NCBI GenBank assembly: GCA_030562195.1
Contig: JAUJPP010000005.1
Coordinates: forward strand, 9,048,826 to 9,112,825
Length of the DNA stretch: 64,000 nt
From: Nipponacmea schrenckii
Taxonomy: Eukaryota > Mollusca > Gastropoda > Lottiidae
Direction of reading: 5' to 3'
Below, one piece after another: positions 55,601 through 64,000 of this stretch (position 1 is the first letter of the stretch; the number at the start of each line of letters is the position of its first letter). The notes under the pieces are model-generated. The model worked only from the letters and a program-made list of their open reading frames with translations. It was not told where the DNA came from and made no database searches. Made by a program: the position numbers and the translations under genes.

Positions 55601-58587
55601 ATATGCCCGCCCCAGTCTTGTTAGCTATCCTAGTTCTACCTATTCACAATACTTACAGAAATACAAAGTCTGGTTTTAAAGGTTGGGATTCATAATATTC
55701 TCTACAATCATACATATACTGTGTTATTTACACCGTTTAGGGGATTTTCAAATCAGCTACCTTTTTTATAGACCTTGGTGCCTTTGGAGATAATGACGAC
55801 ATGAAATTGCAAGAATCACAGACATCTGATTGACAAGTAGAATGGCATAAATTGAAACTACGTGTCCCAAATACACACAAGGGAATTTTCTGTAATAACT
55901 TTTTACAAAGGACCTTAAATATTCAGCATATTTCTTAGATAGTGATGTCATAAAATTGTAAGTTTTAATTGAATTGCAAGATTGAAAATTGAAAACTAGA
56001 ATGGTATAAATTGATACTATCAGTGTCCATGATACACATAATTTTTCTTGAAAAATCTTGTTCCAATTTCTTAATTTGACTTTTGACCTTATCTAATTAC
56101 TAATTAGATTTTTAACTAATTACTTACTTATTAATATAACCATCAACAACTGGGTCTTTCATACTCTCATCCTTTTTATCACCCAGTATCAAAAAATCCT
56201 GCAAAAAAAATTATGAAATCTATTTTATCTGTTTCACAATCTGTTATATCAATAGCATTCCAGCCAGGTACGTTCAGCAACATAATAAAAATATCATCAC
56301 AAATTCCCAAAGCATAATTTATTCTAACTAAACTTTAGAAACTAAAGTAAAAGAAGGTGTTATGGGAATTTGTGATATTAAGTTGAAACGTTAGACGACA
56401 GGACAATAGCATATATTTTAAATTGTGTGCCCTGTTATGGGCATTTTGTGATATTAAGTTGAAACGTTAGATGACAGGACAATAGTATATATATTAACAA
56501 AAGAAATAATTCTGAAGTAATAAAACCAAGAAAGGAGACATTTGACAACAGAATACAAAAATTTCTGAGGTTTAAGAAATTAAGAAAAGAAAAGAGATTC
56601 TACTTACAGGATCCATAATGTCAATTTTTCGTGGTTCCACATTTTCCCCAATAACATTTATTGCTATTAATCCAACCTATCAATCCGAATAACAACAATA
56701 GTATAAACTATTACATACTGCTGAAAATGTTATATATCCAAAACATGCATCACTAGCAAGAATTGGGCTTTAGACAACTTAGGTTCAAGATGATCCTTTC
56801 AACCAGATAACACAGTTAAGGATCCTTTCTACCAGCTGTCCATTGACCAAACCTCTTGGCATTGATCTTTCCTGGATTATCCATACCCATTTACATGTGA
56901 GTCGACAGCATAATGCTTAGAACCCAAAACCATCATTTGTTTAATATTATCAAGCTAATGACATCATATAAAGATTTCAACACTTTAACCGACTGTGCTA
57001 CAGATCTCTGAAATATAATTCTGAATAAAATTCAAAGAACTAACCTGGTTGTAAAGATTGTATTTATTGATGTGATTTTTATGAACGTTTAATTTGAGAA
57101 ATACACCGTGGGCGTCAACGTGGACAGATTTTAATTCCCTTGCCTTGTATCCAGTCTTTTCGTTGTCTGATAAAGCTACATAACTGGAAAATAAAATGGA
57201 GTTAAGTCCCATTAGTTTGAGCAAAGGGAAAAATTCTCGACTTAGTTTGAAAAAATATGGATGGTATTTCACTGTGTCTTTGGTAAATGGTACAGAAACA
57301 TCTGTGAATTTTTTCAGATAAATCTAAGAGGCTCACCTGGAAGCTGGTGAGTGATTTTGAGATGAATTATTAAGTTGTTCTATTCAGGGATTGGACCCAG
57401 GACATTCAGATTAATAATCAGGCTTTTTTTTGGATCACTGTGTCTCTGTTTTAAATTAAACTCAAAAATGATTAAGCAAGAGTCTTGGATTCTCTTGGAA
57501 TTTGATAAATATTTAGGTTTGATTTAATTCAAAGCATATATTTACCCTAGTCTTGTATATCGAGCATTTTCTAGCGTTGGTTTTATTCCGTCTGGCACAT
57601 CACCCACAAAAAACTCAATCTTGGTAGCTAAAACACAGAATATATAAGGATACATAGATACTGAATTTTATGTATGCACTTGAAAGAAACATCCACTTTT
57701 TACAAGGATAGCAACTTATGTCCAAAACATCCATTATATATTTCAAATATATTTCAATTTGTTCTTAAGGATCCTGTCTACCAGCTAGTCCTTGGCTAAA
57801 CTTCTTGGTATTGATCTTTCCGAGATTATCCCTTCCCAATCAAAAGAAAGAAACCATGGTAACACTTACAAATAAGATATTGATGAGCTAAAATTTGAAT
57901 TTTACGTAATCTGGATCTGAAATTTAACTGGATCACAATATCTTGTGGATACAAACAAAATCTGAAAAATATCAAAAATATGGTGACAACCAAACATGCA
58001 TACAAGTCATGAAAGAAATCAGGAGATTTGCCTTGAAAAATTGAGAGATTTGGTGACAGAAAACATATTTGCAAGGTTCTATGAAGCCTTTAATCAAAAC
58101 AACTTTTCTTATAAAAAATTTCAATCTTAATTGGTAATTAAAATCTCCCTTCCTAAACAAACTGCCCCGTTAAAGATTTTATACGAGGACGATGTTGGCA
58201 TTGTGGGATACTTGTCGGTTGGCATTGTGGGATACTTGTCGGTTGGCTTTTGACTATAATAATAATTATAGACTCTAGATTTTACAGGGGTCAGAATTAG
58301 GTCCAATACACAAGGACATGGTCCTGTCTAACATTCAGTCTATAGACAAACATAGACTCTTTATTTTACATGGTTCAGAACTAGGTCCAATACAATGATT
58401 TGAAAGCATTTGCTAGACAACTTATAAGTGATAAATTTATGTATACTGCACTTTTTTAAACTTAAAATTCTCACCTGGATGATTGCCACCCCTTGGTTAA
58501 AGGTCCATGAGTATTCAATTCACTGGCTTTATAATTATCATCTTGTCCAGAGACATGTATCACACGAAATGGAAGTTTATACGGCAT
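40680..58587 (-). CDS. CEP104: CEP104, centrosomal/ciliary tip protein
   Basis: CEP104 binds tubulin and EB1 at centriolar caps and ciliary tips. In gene order the coding exons are 58475-58587, 57870-57961, 57546-57627, 57045-57183, 56608-56676, 56128-56198, 53922-54031, 53260-53315, 52428-52583, 51917-51944, 51461-51569, 50412-50558, 49603-49691, 49025-49098, 48659-48826, 48015-48076, 47763-47835, 47286-47351, 46985-47106, 46329-46563, 45920-46015, 44206-44220, 43318-43383, 42888-42973, 42550-42658, 41894-42032, 41031-41174, 40680-40744; 926 residues (human 925). Order: N-terminal jelly-roll (MPYKLPFRVIHVSGQ, IQILAHQYLI, DNEKTGYKARELKSVHVDA), coiled coils (ERYDYAKKLKIAI), a TOG domain (RDASQPIEVFGEPL to YLPPDDDRSRK), a second coiled coil, and C-terminal zinc fingers (VCIFCDER, CNTCRQ, CPRCTEA, HCPLCHMNIP). 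The 15-nt exon 44206-44220 (LIEDK) is the least certain. Confidence 0.93.
41180..41795 (-). repeat. 62-bp minisatellite in CEP104 intron
   Basis: Ten to eleven units of ggtgttataagagatactct, cctatagaagtactggacta, ggtcacaagtatta. The array begins within about 60 bases of the acceptor of exon 41031-41174 and fills most of that intron. Confidence 0.9.
42130..42420 (+). mobile_element. SINE-A copy, nearly complete
   Basis: One of the fullest forward copies: aaacttggaggtatggattt (head remnant), aggtctgcggggctgacatg, cgtttggatgggacaataaa, cattgcaaaaagagtaggtt, gtcctggcaaaattttcatt, ctcattagcctattaggtgc, aaatctccattcatttcatt. It lies in a CEP104 intron, antisense to the gene. Confidence 0.8.
42665..42850 (-). 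repeat. 41-bp tandem repeat in CEP104 intron
   Basis: Four to five copies of taaagtatattgccacggta and actattatcaacataaagata. It starts within 10 bases of the acceptor of exon 42550-42658. Confidence 0.85.
43600..44030 (-). repeat. 20-22-bp tandem repeat (gacatcactaattatt type)
   Basis: About 20 imperfect units alternating tgacatcactaattattcg, tgacatcacttaatatttc and gacatcactaattatttg. It lies in a CEP104 intron. The word tgacatca resembles CRE/AP-1 half-sites, but that is probably incidental. Confidence 0.85.
44290..44420 (-). mobile_element. Dispersed repeat D copy
   Basis: It contains tctataccagaaaatatcat, aaccctttacatcatttgac, tctggcattgtaattaagtg and attaggttctggtctgttat, closely matching 26390-26530. 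Confidence 0.65.
44640..44995 (-). repeat. Repeat-H MITE with end-derived tandem array
   Basis: A repeat-H element (ctgattggataatag ... gaccaatcagatgactggaa) is followed by about four tandem units of 55-57 bp. Each has gactggaacactaaaatcat, cttaagttaagtttt and aataaggtcccaga. The array unit corresponds to the right end of the element plus its flank, as seen singly at 25795-25850. Confidence 0.8.
45360..45560 (-). mobile_element. SINE-B copy (reverse)
   Basis: It begins with about 1.5 tail modules (ggatcatttctaccagctgg). Then, read backwards, come cccatttacagctgggtcta, gatgacttattcaaggacat and a degraded B-box region. It lies in a CEP104 intron. Confidence 0.7.
46640..46910 (-). mobile_element. 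SINE-A copy (reverse)
   Basis: Reverse order with tgcagtatgcaatgaggtaa, gcacactggggccttggttt, gccagggatcaaacgctgaa, agcgagcaagcctctaactt and actgagcc (tRNA-like head). It lies in a CEP104 intron. Confidence 0.75.
47425..47735 (-). mobile_element. SINE-A copy (reverse) with duplicated tRNA-like head
   Basis: Read on the minus strand the head is ctcagtgagttagatgcttg (A-box-like), cgctaacctgaaggtccagg and gttcaatccc (B-box-like), repeated at 47645-47720 and 47560-47632. The body follows with gacctgcgtcgcttacaagg in reverse. This copy shows best that SINE-A is tRNA-derived. Confidence 0.8.
48357..48591 (+). mobile_element. 235-bp MITE, second copy
   Basis: It matches 21139-21365 nearly end to end: tgaggtcaaatcttgtgtta, agtgtactctgagtaatccg, cagattagcaagtgtgtctg, tatattaacatgaagaatga, gagatttgacctcaccc. 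It lies in a CEP104 intron. Two copies at unlinked genes define the family. Confidence 0.75.
48843..48990 (+). mobile_element. Family-G element, right half
   Basis: It shares aagcgttttcaataa, ggaattctcttactttataa, caccaggtaagttcactgat and gaatatatactcatattgac with 35880-36000. It lies in a CEP104 intron. Confidence 0.7.
49130..49540 (-). repeat. 86-bp minisatellite in CEP104 intron
   Basis: About five units of ttattttacatgggtcagaa, ttaggtccaatacacaagga, catggtcctgtctaacattc, agcccatagagacaaacata. Two further units lie in the first CEP104 intron at 58270-58400, so the sequence is dispersed as well as tandem. Confidence 0.9.
49541..49590 (-). pseudogene. Degenerate copy of CEP104 exon 49603-49691
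   Basis: The stretch 49541-49577 aligns with 49609-49645 of the real exon (about 29 of 37 positions). On the minus strand it is preceded by a good acceptor (ctcttttcctccag) and reads TVGLDDEDCEDT against the real TGGLGDDDYDDT. No convincing donor follows, so it looks like a relic exon duplicate or a weak alternative exon. Confidence 0.6.
49925..50420 (-). repeat. 31-bp minisatellite built from a CEP104 splice-donor junction
   Basis: On the gene strand, exon 50412-50558 ends ...ACAGAAACAGA and the intron begins gtaagttagtcagac. The array repeats acagaaacagagtaagttag and tcagacattag about 15 times downstream of the real donor. Most units keep a consensus GTAAGT site. Several units are shortened. 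Confidence 0.9.
51595..51880 (-). mobile_element. SINE-A pieces (reverse)
   Basis: A head plus body fragment (gctgggattgaaccctggac, cttcaggttagttgggaagc, ctcacagatccatgg at 51700-51765) is followed by a separate 3' end (atggagttttacttcctact at 51810). It lies in a CEP104 intron next to exon 51917. Confidence 0.7.
52635..53170 (-). repeat. 109-bp array made of the family-G foldback arm
   Basis: About five units of atatacctgctgtcataaat, aacataacagaatccttata, taatctgataaatctaacaa, aacgttaaaattttaaactt, ggtcaataagagtatatatt. The first third is the left arm of the foldback element at 35738-35967. It fills the CEP104 intron upstream of exon 52428. Confidence 0.9.
53515..53660 (+). mobile_element. 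Dispersed repeat D copy
   Basis: It contains ccagaacctaatcagagtcc, cgccagactaaatcagttga, ggtatagaaaagttg and catgcctttaaaatgtttcc, collinear with 5925-6050. Confidence 0.65.
53711..53902 (+). mobile_element. CAGGGCTG-type MITE copy
   Basis: It starts cagggctgttgatttaactg and contains atttgccagtcatgtctaat, gctccaaaatgacttgactg and ctagattttttgcaattc. This is the reverse complement of the interior of 8098-8290, as expected for an inverted-repeat element. The right end is degenerate. Confidence 0.65.
54600..54770. mobile_element. Long-arm foldback element (hairpin)
   Basis: Arms of about 65 bases (54600-54664 and 54705-54770) are almost perfect inverted repeats: ttaactcaacacaat..., acttgcaacgtttcgacgag. 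The loop is about 40 bases and there is no coding sequence. This is typical of a MITE or foldback transposon. It lies in a CEP104 intron. Confidence 0.9.
54995..55500 (-). repeat. 80-bp satellite array (SINE-B tail, reverse)
   Basis: Five to six nearly identical 80-bp units (ggatcctttctaccagctga, cttggtattgattttacaag), then cccatttacagctgg, the SINE-B body boundary. Units here are more homogeneous than at 22.4 kb, which suggests recent amplification or conversion. Confidence 0.9.
56765..56910 (-). mobile_element. SINE-B copy (reverse)
   Basis: One tail module (ggatcctttctaccagctgt, cctcttggcattgatctttc) followed by ctggattatccatacccatt and tacatgtgagtcgaca. It lies in a CEP104 intron. A similar single module lies at 57690-57840. 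Confidence 0.7.
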
Positions 58588-60833
58588 CTTTGGTTATTAT
58601 TGGGTCACCTGGAATGAAACCGAAGGGCCATGACAATATTATAGTATTCTTTTAGTCCCTGTGTTTATTTTGCATAAAGTCCCTGTGATTATAATCATCA
58701 CCTCATCTCTTGCGTTCATTTAAACCATACAGATGGCTGTGATTGGATGTATTTGCTAATAATCAACCCAATCAAATTGCTGCATTTACTAAGTTCTGTG
58801 ATACAGATGATGTCAAGGTATAAGACAGAGTTGTTTGTAAAAGAAATGCCATGACAATGTGAAGACGTGTAAGATGTATGCACTGTGTCCTACTCTTCTG
58901 CACCTCATGAGCTAATGAAGACAGGCACAATTTGAATTGAAAATAAATGGAGTTTTACATCCTACGCTACTGCACCTAATAGGCTAATGAAGGCAGTGTA
59001 CTGGAATTTTTCTTATGTTATTCTGAGTCGACCTATACAACCTAACTTATTAATAGTCAAGTATATCCTTTCATCATTCTTCAGTTAGAATCCATTATAA
59101 ATCAATAAAATTAACAGGATAAAAAAAAACTGATCTATTCATTGAAAAGTGTCATGGCCTAATCTAAATATTGACAATTTTCAAAGAACTGGGATCAATA
59201 GATTATATAAACATCAGCAACTATGTTTATCATGAAATCAATGTAGGCCCTAGTGATGCAACTATACATACTGTATTCATGAGTAGGCTAATGCTGCTCT
59301 CCTGACAAAATTTCCCTCAATGCACACTGCATGGCATTGCCTGTCTTCATAAACTCAATAGGTGCAGAAGAGTAGAATACAAAATTCAATTCAAAATTTC
59401 CCTCATTGCACACTGCATTAGCCCAATGGATGCATAAAAGTAGGAAGTAAAACTCAATTCATTTCAAAATTTCCCCAATTGCACACTGCATTAGGCCAAT
59501 AGGTGCATAAAGGTAGGAAGTAAAACTCCATTCATTTCAAAATTTCCCTCATTACACACTGCATTAGCCCAATGGATGCATAAAGGTAGGACGTAAAACT
59601 CCATTCATTTCATTTTGCTTCAAAGGGAATAATGAGTATCAAGTAAGCCTATTGCAGACAGTGTGTTGAATATTTAATTGTTTGATGATTTCCATGAATG
59701 AATTCTATGTCCCCGAGGTTTTAGACTCAAAGAGACTGTTAAGATAAAAACATAATGACATAACTATTGATTTATCAATTCCACTAAGCTAAGCTAATAC
59801 TAATATCAAGTAGGCCTACTCTTGATTATTCAAAAGCTACAGTGCTAAATTAGTTCTCAAAGTTTTTGAGGGATGGGTCATTTTGAATATCAAATTCTAT
59901 TTCTTTTATATCTTATTATTTCATATAGTTTACAAAAATCATAAAATAAACTGACTCAGGCCTCAGGGCAGATTGAGAAGCTCCTGACCCCACAAGAATG
60001 GTTTTTTGTTACCAGTACCAGTACTGTCTTATTTGATAGTCTCCTGTTCGACCCTGGGGACCAACTGATTGTTCCTTGCCCTCACCCTACCTACACTCAA
60101 TTTTATTATCAGATTTTGACTAGGTCTAAGGCCATTATATTTTTCAATGAAAATTAAGAGACATTTTTTTTAAATATTTGATTATTGTTCAATTTTTTAA
60201 CACAAAAGACACAAAAGTGAAATGTTTGTGAGACTTCATTCAAGAGATTTTAATAGCACATTGGAATATGGTCATATAAAAGATACATTGCTATAATTGT
60301 TCTGTCAAAGTATAACTAAGAACCACAAAGTTTCGGACTATTTACATACAGTTAGTTAGAAACAGACACATCAAAGAAAGTGACAACATGCCCATTCTTG
60401 ATTCCCTTTCTCTAAATAATGCTTCGAAATGCTACAGGCGAAAAATGACAGCCTTCTAACCGACTACCCTAATTAGCAACATAACCAAATTGTATAATGA
60501 ACTTACGTAAAAGTCACTGAAACATTTGAAAATTTAAATCACAGAGGAATTTGTCATTCTTGACAACTGAATACACAGCTTCCAAATATTTCATTGGTCT
60601 AAAAATTGTCTCGGTGGGTCGAGAAAAATTGAGATGACAAATTTATTCTCCAAAATTTGTTTTTAAGACAATTTAGTATTCATTACGTTAAAAAGACATG
60701 AGTTAAAAGATTTGATCAAAAGTTAAGCATCAATTTTATTTTTGGGTAGAAAAATTGTAAACATTTGTACGCCATCACGTGATGCCTGATACAAAATGGC
60801 GGTAAATTAAAACTAGTTTCATGTTCCTTGGCA
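58588..60833. promoter_or_regulatory. CEP104-DFFB divergent intergenic region
   Basis: A minus-strand acceptor at 58609-58610 shows that CEP104 has a leader intron, so its transcription start lies further right. SINE-A 3' ends occupy 58890-59010 and 59280-59620, the latter a run of about three tandem ends (cctcattgcacactgcatta, aggaagtaaaactcc). The DFFB-proximal 100 bases (cacgtgatgcctg, acaaaatggcgg) are the most promoter-like part. No other gene is recognised. Confidence 0.45.
59280..59620 (+). mobile_element. SINE-A copy with tandem 3' ends
   Basis: Blocks gtaggctaatgctgctctcc, caatgcacactgcatggcat and gtgcagaagagtagaataca are followed by three more copies of the roughly 75-bp 3' end (aaaatttccctcattgcaca...gtaaaactccattcatttc). 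Confidence 0.8.
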
Positions 60834-63800
60834 ATGTTGAGGCGATTGATTGAACTGTTTACCGGTGGAATGAAAGCTTACAAGGTTCAAGATGTCAGAC
60901 GAACTGCAAGGTATGGAGTGACGGCCAAGAATTTTAAAGAACTGTTGACAAAAGGCTGTGAAAAGCTTAAGGTTTGTATTTGTAAACAAAGGGGGAAGGG
61001 GGAGGGGCTGGGGTCTAGGTGTGAGGTAATATCCAAAGGAAGTGAACTTATAAGAAAGTATTTTTTGTTAGAGGTTTTTTTTTTACTGCTTTCATTTCTT
61101 CTTTAATCCACTAATAGACTGTCATAAAGATGGCTCACTTCTAGTTAAAAAAATCAGTCGTGGGTGAGGCAAATCTGGAAAACATCTATCTATCTTTTAA
61201 GAGCTTTATTTTAGGATGTGAATGTAGTGATTTTGCCATTATTGACAAGAAAGCATTATCATAACTAAAACACTTACAAAATAACAGACGCCTTGTATTG
61301 GTGGACCATGATGGTATATAATATGGCCCTCTTCAGTTCTATTTATAACTCTATGGACCAGGAACTCTAATTCTGCTAAAAGTTTGTACCACGAAACCTG
61401 CTTTCTATTTTCTAGTTTAAATCAGACGAAGTGACAATAGTAGTAGAAGATGATGGTACAATTGTTGATTCAGATTCTTTCTTTAAAAAACTCCCACCAC
61501 AAACTGTTTTTATTTTCCTTAAACCTGGTGAAAGATGGAAAGGAGGTGAGTTTGTAACTTCTTTAGCTTATGATATTAATGAGAGAATTGTCCACAACTC
61601 TTCAATTTGCATTAAAAACACTGCTACACAGTTTGGGTTCAAACAATAGCGCACAAATAAATTGCCATAGCTTTTAGCGTTAATCTGTAACTGATATTAA
61701 TGATAGAATAACTGTCTAGCACTCTTCAATTTCCATTCAAGAACACTGTTACAAATATTACAGACTGATGCCTTTTAAAGACATGAATTTTTTACAATGA
61801 CCTTTGTTGTATCTTTATTTTCCAGCTGGGGCATTAATTTACGATGCATTACGAAAACTACTGGATTGTACGAAGAAAACAGAATTAGCCGATCAGATTC
61901 GGGAATTTATGGGGGACGATGATGCACCAGATAAAATACATATCATGTCCAGCTATATCGAGATGTTAGAAACAAACGTAGATTCAGAGACCAGATATGA
62001 AGATAGTTTGGTTAAGGTGAAGATATTTTATGTCAAAGGACCAAGTCTAGCACCCCTCCCCCAATTTCCATTTAAAAAACCCCTTTTTTTTAACAATTAT
62101 TCAATGATGTAAAGGGAAATGAAAGTTTTTAAAAGCCGTTGTATCTTTAAAATTTTATATTAATTTATGTTTGTTAAAAATTTTACTGGAATTTAAAGGG
62201 GAAAACAGAATACACCGCCCAGGATTTTGTGAATTTATATTAGTTACGATGATGTACCCAGTTTTAAAATTTTACATAATGCCACTATATTTTAAAGATG
62301 TTAGAAACAAAGTGATTCGGGAGACCATTATTTGAAAAATGAAAGATTGGTTCAATGCTAAAGAAAAATTGTTTAAAAGGGGGTCAAGGACCAAAAAATT
62401 AGAACCCTCCCACCTTTTATTTTGTTTGAGGATGGCTAAGGGTTTATGAAACCTTTAGATTTGTAAAGATTTTAAAGATTTTAGGGGGGAAATTTGAAAG
62501 GTAACCCTACAGGTTTATTTATTGCCCAATTTTAAATTAAAATTTTTATTTCCAACCCTTTTATTTAATCCCCTTTAATTAACTTAATTGATTTCCCAAC
62601 TTCTTGTTACGAGCATTTATCTATTCAATCTCTCCCTCAAGTTGTAGTTAATTGAAATTGTGTAAGTATCTGTATATATATGTTTATGTATTCTGTAACT
62701 GTCTTGAGCCTGTGGTTTCAAGGAAATAAAGGGAAATTTTAAATTGATCAGGACCTCGAGGAAGTAGGATGAAGGGGAGACGTAGTTTGGGCACCCAAAG
62801 TTGAATATTGTTCCATAATTTCAGGCATCAATAAGAAATATAAAACTAAGAGTGAATTGTTGAGAAATAGTGCTCAGACTAGAATTAGAAGTTACTATAA
62901 TACGGTATGTATCATATCGTTTATTACCATAGAAACTAAATTAAAGAGACAATCTTGCCATATTTAGCTAAGCTTATCAGTAATAGTGTTCACACTTCAC
63001 CATCTTCAGTTTCTGTGATATATTGAAAAGACATATATATATAAAAAGACAAATTCCTACACTTTGAAGATTTCTTTGAATGAATTTTGATTATCTCTCA
63101 TGTTTAGTACTTATGAATAGTAAACAAGACACAAATAAAACCCGAAAATTGGCAGAACTGTCCCTATAAATCAAATTTTTAAATTTTTATTTTGTAAATT
63201 TATTTCAGGCCAAAGATCAAATAGAAAAAGAAACAAGTGGAAAAGAAAGGGAACTTTTGTTAGAACTATTAGAAGAAATTTGCAACGAACTGAAAAATAA
63301 TGACTTTCACGGACATTATTTCGATCGTACGGCTCCAGCTAAAAATAGATTGTGTGATAACAAGGGGTGGTTTAAATGTCAAGGAGCGTTTGATTTAGAA
63401 CGATGTGCACTACTTCATACTATAAATCCCTACGCCTCGCGAGGATATCGGCAGTTATTTGGTTTATGGAATTTAGATCATGTGTAAGTGTTAATGTTTT
63501 TTTCAAGATTTAGCGAAAATTATGTGGAAGACATCATTGCTGTAAAGTAATTATTTGAACCAAGGTTCACTTCATCCACATCCACCTATTTCATTCCATA
63601 GTTGCTGGTGTTCAGCAGGCTGTTGATTTAGCTGCATTTGCCAGTCATGTCTGATTGGAGTTCCAAAATGACTGACTGAAATTTTTATATTTGGGACACG
63701 TTCTATGGAAATACAAATCTGCTTTATTTTGTGCATTTTTTCATACATTCTGGAGTTTTTTAAACCTGGTGTTCAGATTTACAAAACAAAATTTAAAATG

Positions 63801-64000
63801 GATAGCCTACTACAAGCATATTCATTGGTCAATTCGTAATCACATCTCTCAATTTATTTTTGTCCATTTTTTTCAGGATAGAAAAGTCAAGAGTTGTAAT
63901 ACCAACTTTAATTGAAGCTGCCAAGAAAAAACCGAAGCATCAGGATTTTAATATGAAATATGTGTACAGTCTCTTATTTACCCCAGATAATCTTAAACTC
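60834..64000 (+). CDS. DFFB: DFFB/CAD, caspase-activated DNase (partial, 3' end outside window)
   Basis: This nuclease cuts chromatin between nucleosomes in apoptosis and is held inactive by DFFA/ICAD through the CIDE-N domain. Exons: 60834-60971, 61416-61545, 61826-62016, 62825-62904, 63209-63483, 63877-64000 (cut). The CIDE-N domain covers residues about 15-85 (VRRTARYGVTAKNFKELL, VVEDDGTIVDSDSFFKKL). The nuclease part has TRIRSYYNTA, FDRTAPAKNRLCD, KGWFKCQGAFDLERC, INPYASRGYRQLFGLWNLDH (the family's catalytic Asp-His) and VIPTLIEAAKK. The window ends at LFTPDNLKL, just before the expected metal-binding His residues. Exons 61826-62016 and 62825-62904 do not join in phase, so a small exon between them is missing from this model. 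The start could also be the Met 12 codons later. Confidence 0.9.
62180..62425 (+). pseudogene. Degenerate duplicate of DFFB exon 61826-62016
   Basis: The intron stretch follows the exon's word order: gggaatttatgggggacgat against ttttgtgaatttatattag-like, gatgatgcaccag against gatgatgtacccag, gatgttagaaacaaacgtag against gatgttagaaacaaagtgat, and aaaggaccaagtctag against tcaaggaccaaaaaatta. Its frame is broken by stops, and the flanks are full of homopolymer runs. It is either an old tandem duplicate or an assembly artefact. Confidence 0.55.
63615..63720 (+). mobile_element. CAGGGCTG-type MITE fragment
   Basis: It contains caggctgttgatttagctgc, atttgccagtcatgtctgat and gttccaaaatgactgactga, matching the left half of 53711-53902. 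It lies in a DFFB intron. Confidence 0.6.

Overview
This is a eukaryotic nuclear genomic window, AT-rich and intron-dense, most likely from a mollusc or another lophotrochozoan. The evidence is short exons with GT..AG introns, long repeat-filled introns, and proteins that resemble vertebrate orthologues while keeping invertebrate divergence. The species cannot be named from the sequence. Gene models were built by eye from splice sites, reading-frame phase and remembered family sequences. Reading phase closes across all exons of XPC, TDG, CERK, the lipocalin and CEP104.

Layout: (1) XPC, the nucleotide-excision-repair damage sensor, + strand, 410-9870. (2) UQCC5/SMIM4, a small mitochondrial complex III assembly factor, - strand, 11251-11729. 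(3) TDG, thymine-DNA glycosylase, + strand, 13008-17885, arranged divergently from UQCC5. (4) CERK, ceramide kinase, + strand, 19764-27214. (5) A 1.85-kb satellite of 21-bp units, about 27680-29520. (6) A single-exon ankyrin-repeat/SOCS-box protein, - strand, 29814-30734. (7) A secreted lipocalin with a GPI-anchor-like tail, + strand, 33041-39085. (8) CEP104, a ciliary-tip TOG/zinc-finger protein, - strand, 28 coding exons, 40680-58587. (9) DFFB/CAD, the apoptotic DNase, + strand from 60834 and cut by the window end. It lies head-to-head with CEP104, as in human 1p36.

Functionally the window joins base-excision and nucleotide-excision repair (TDG, XPC), lipid signalling (CERK), a probable ubiquitin-ligase adaptor, a lipocalin, a cilium protein and an apoptotic nuclease. 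No operon-like logic is expected. Two divergent gene pairs (UQCC5/TDG and CEP104/DFFB) probably share promoter regions.

The non-coding DNA is the most unusual part. Two tRNA-derived SINE-like families, several foldback/MITE families and about twenty minisatellite arrays fill the introns. Several arrays have a readable origin. Two are tandem copies of an exon-end/5' splice-site junction (lipocalin intron 3 and a CEP104 intron). Two are amplified ends of MITE-like elements. One is the 80-bp tail of a SINE.
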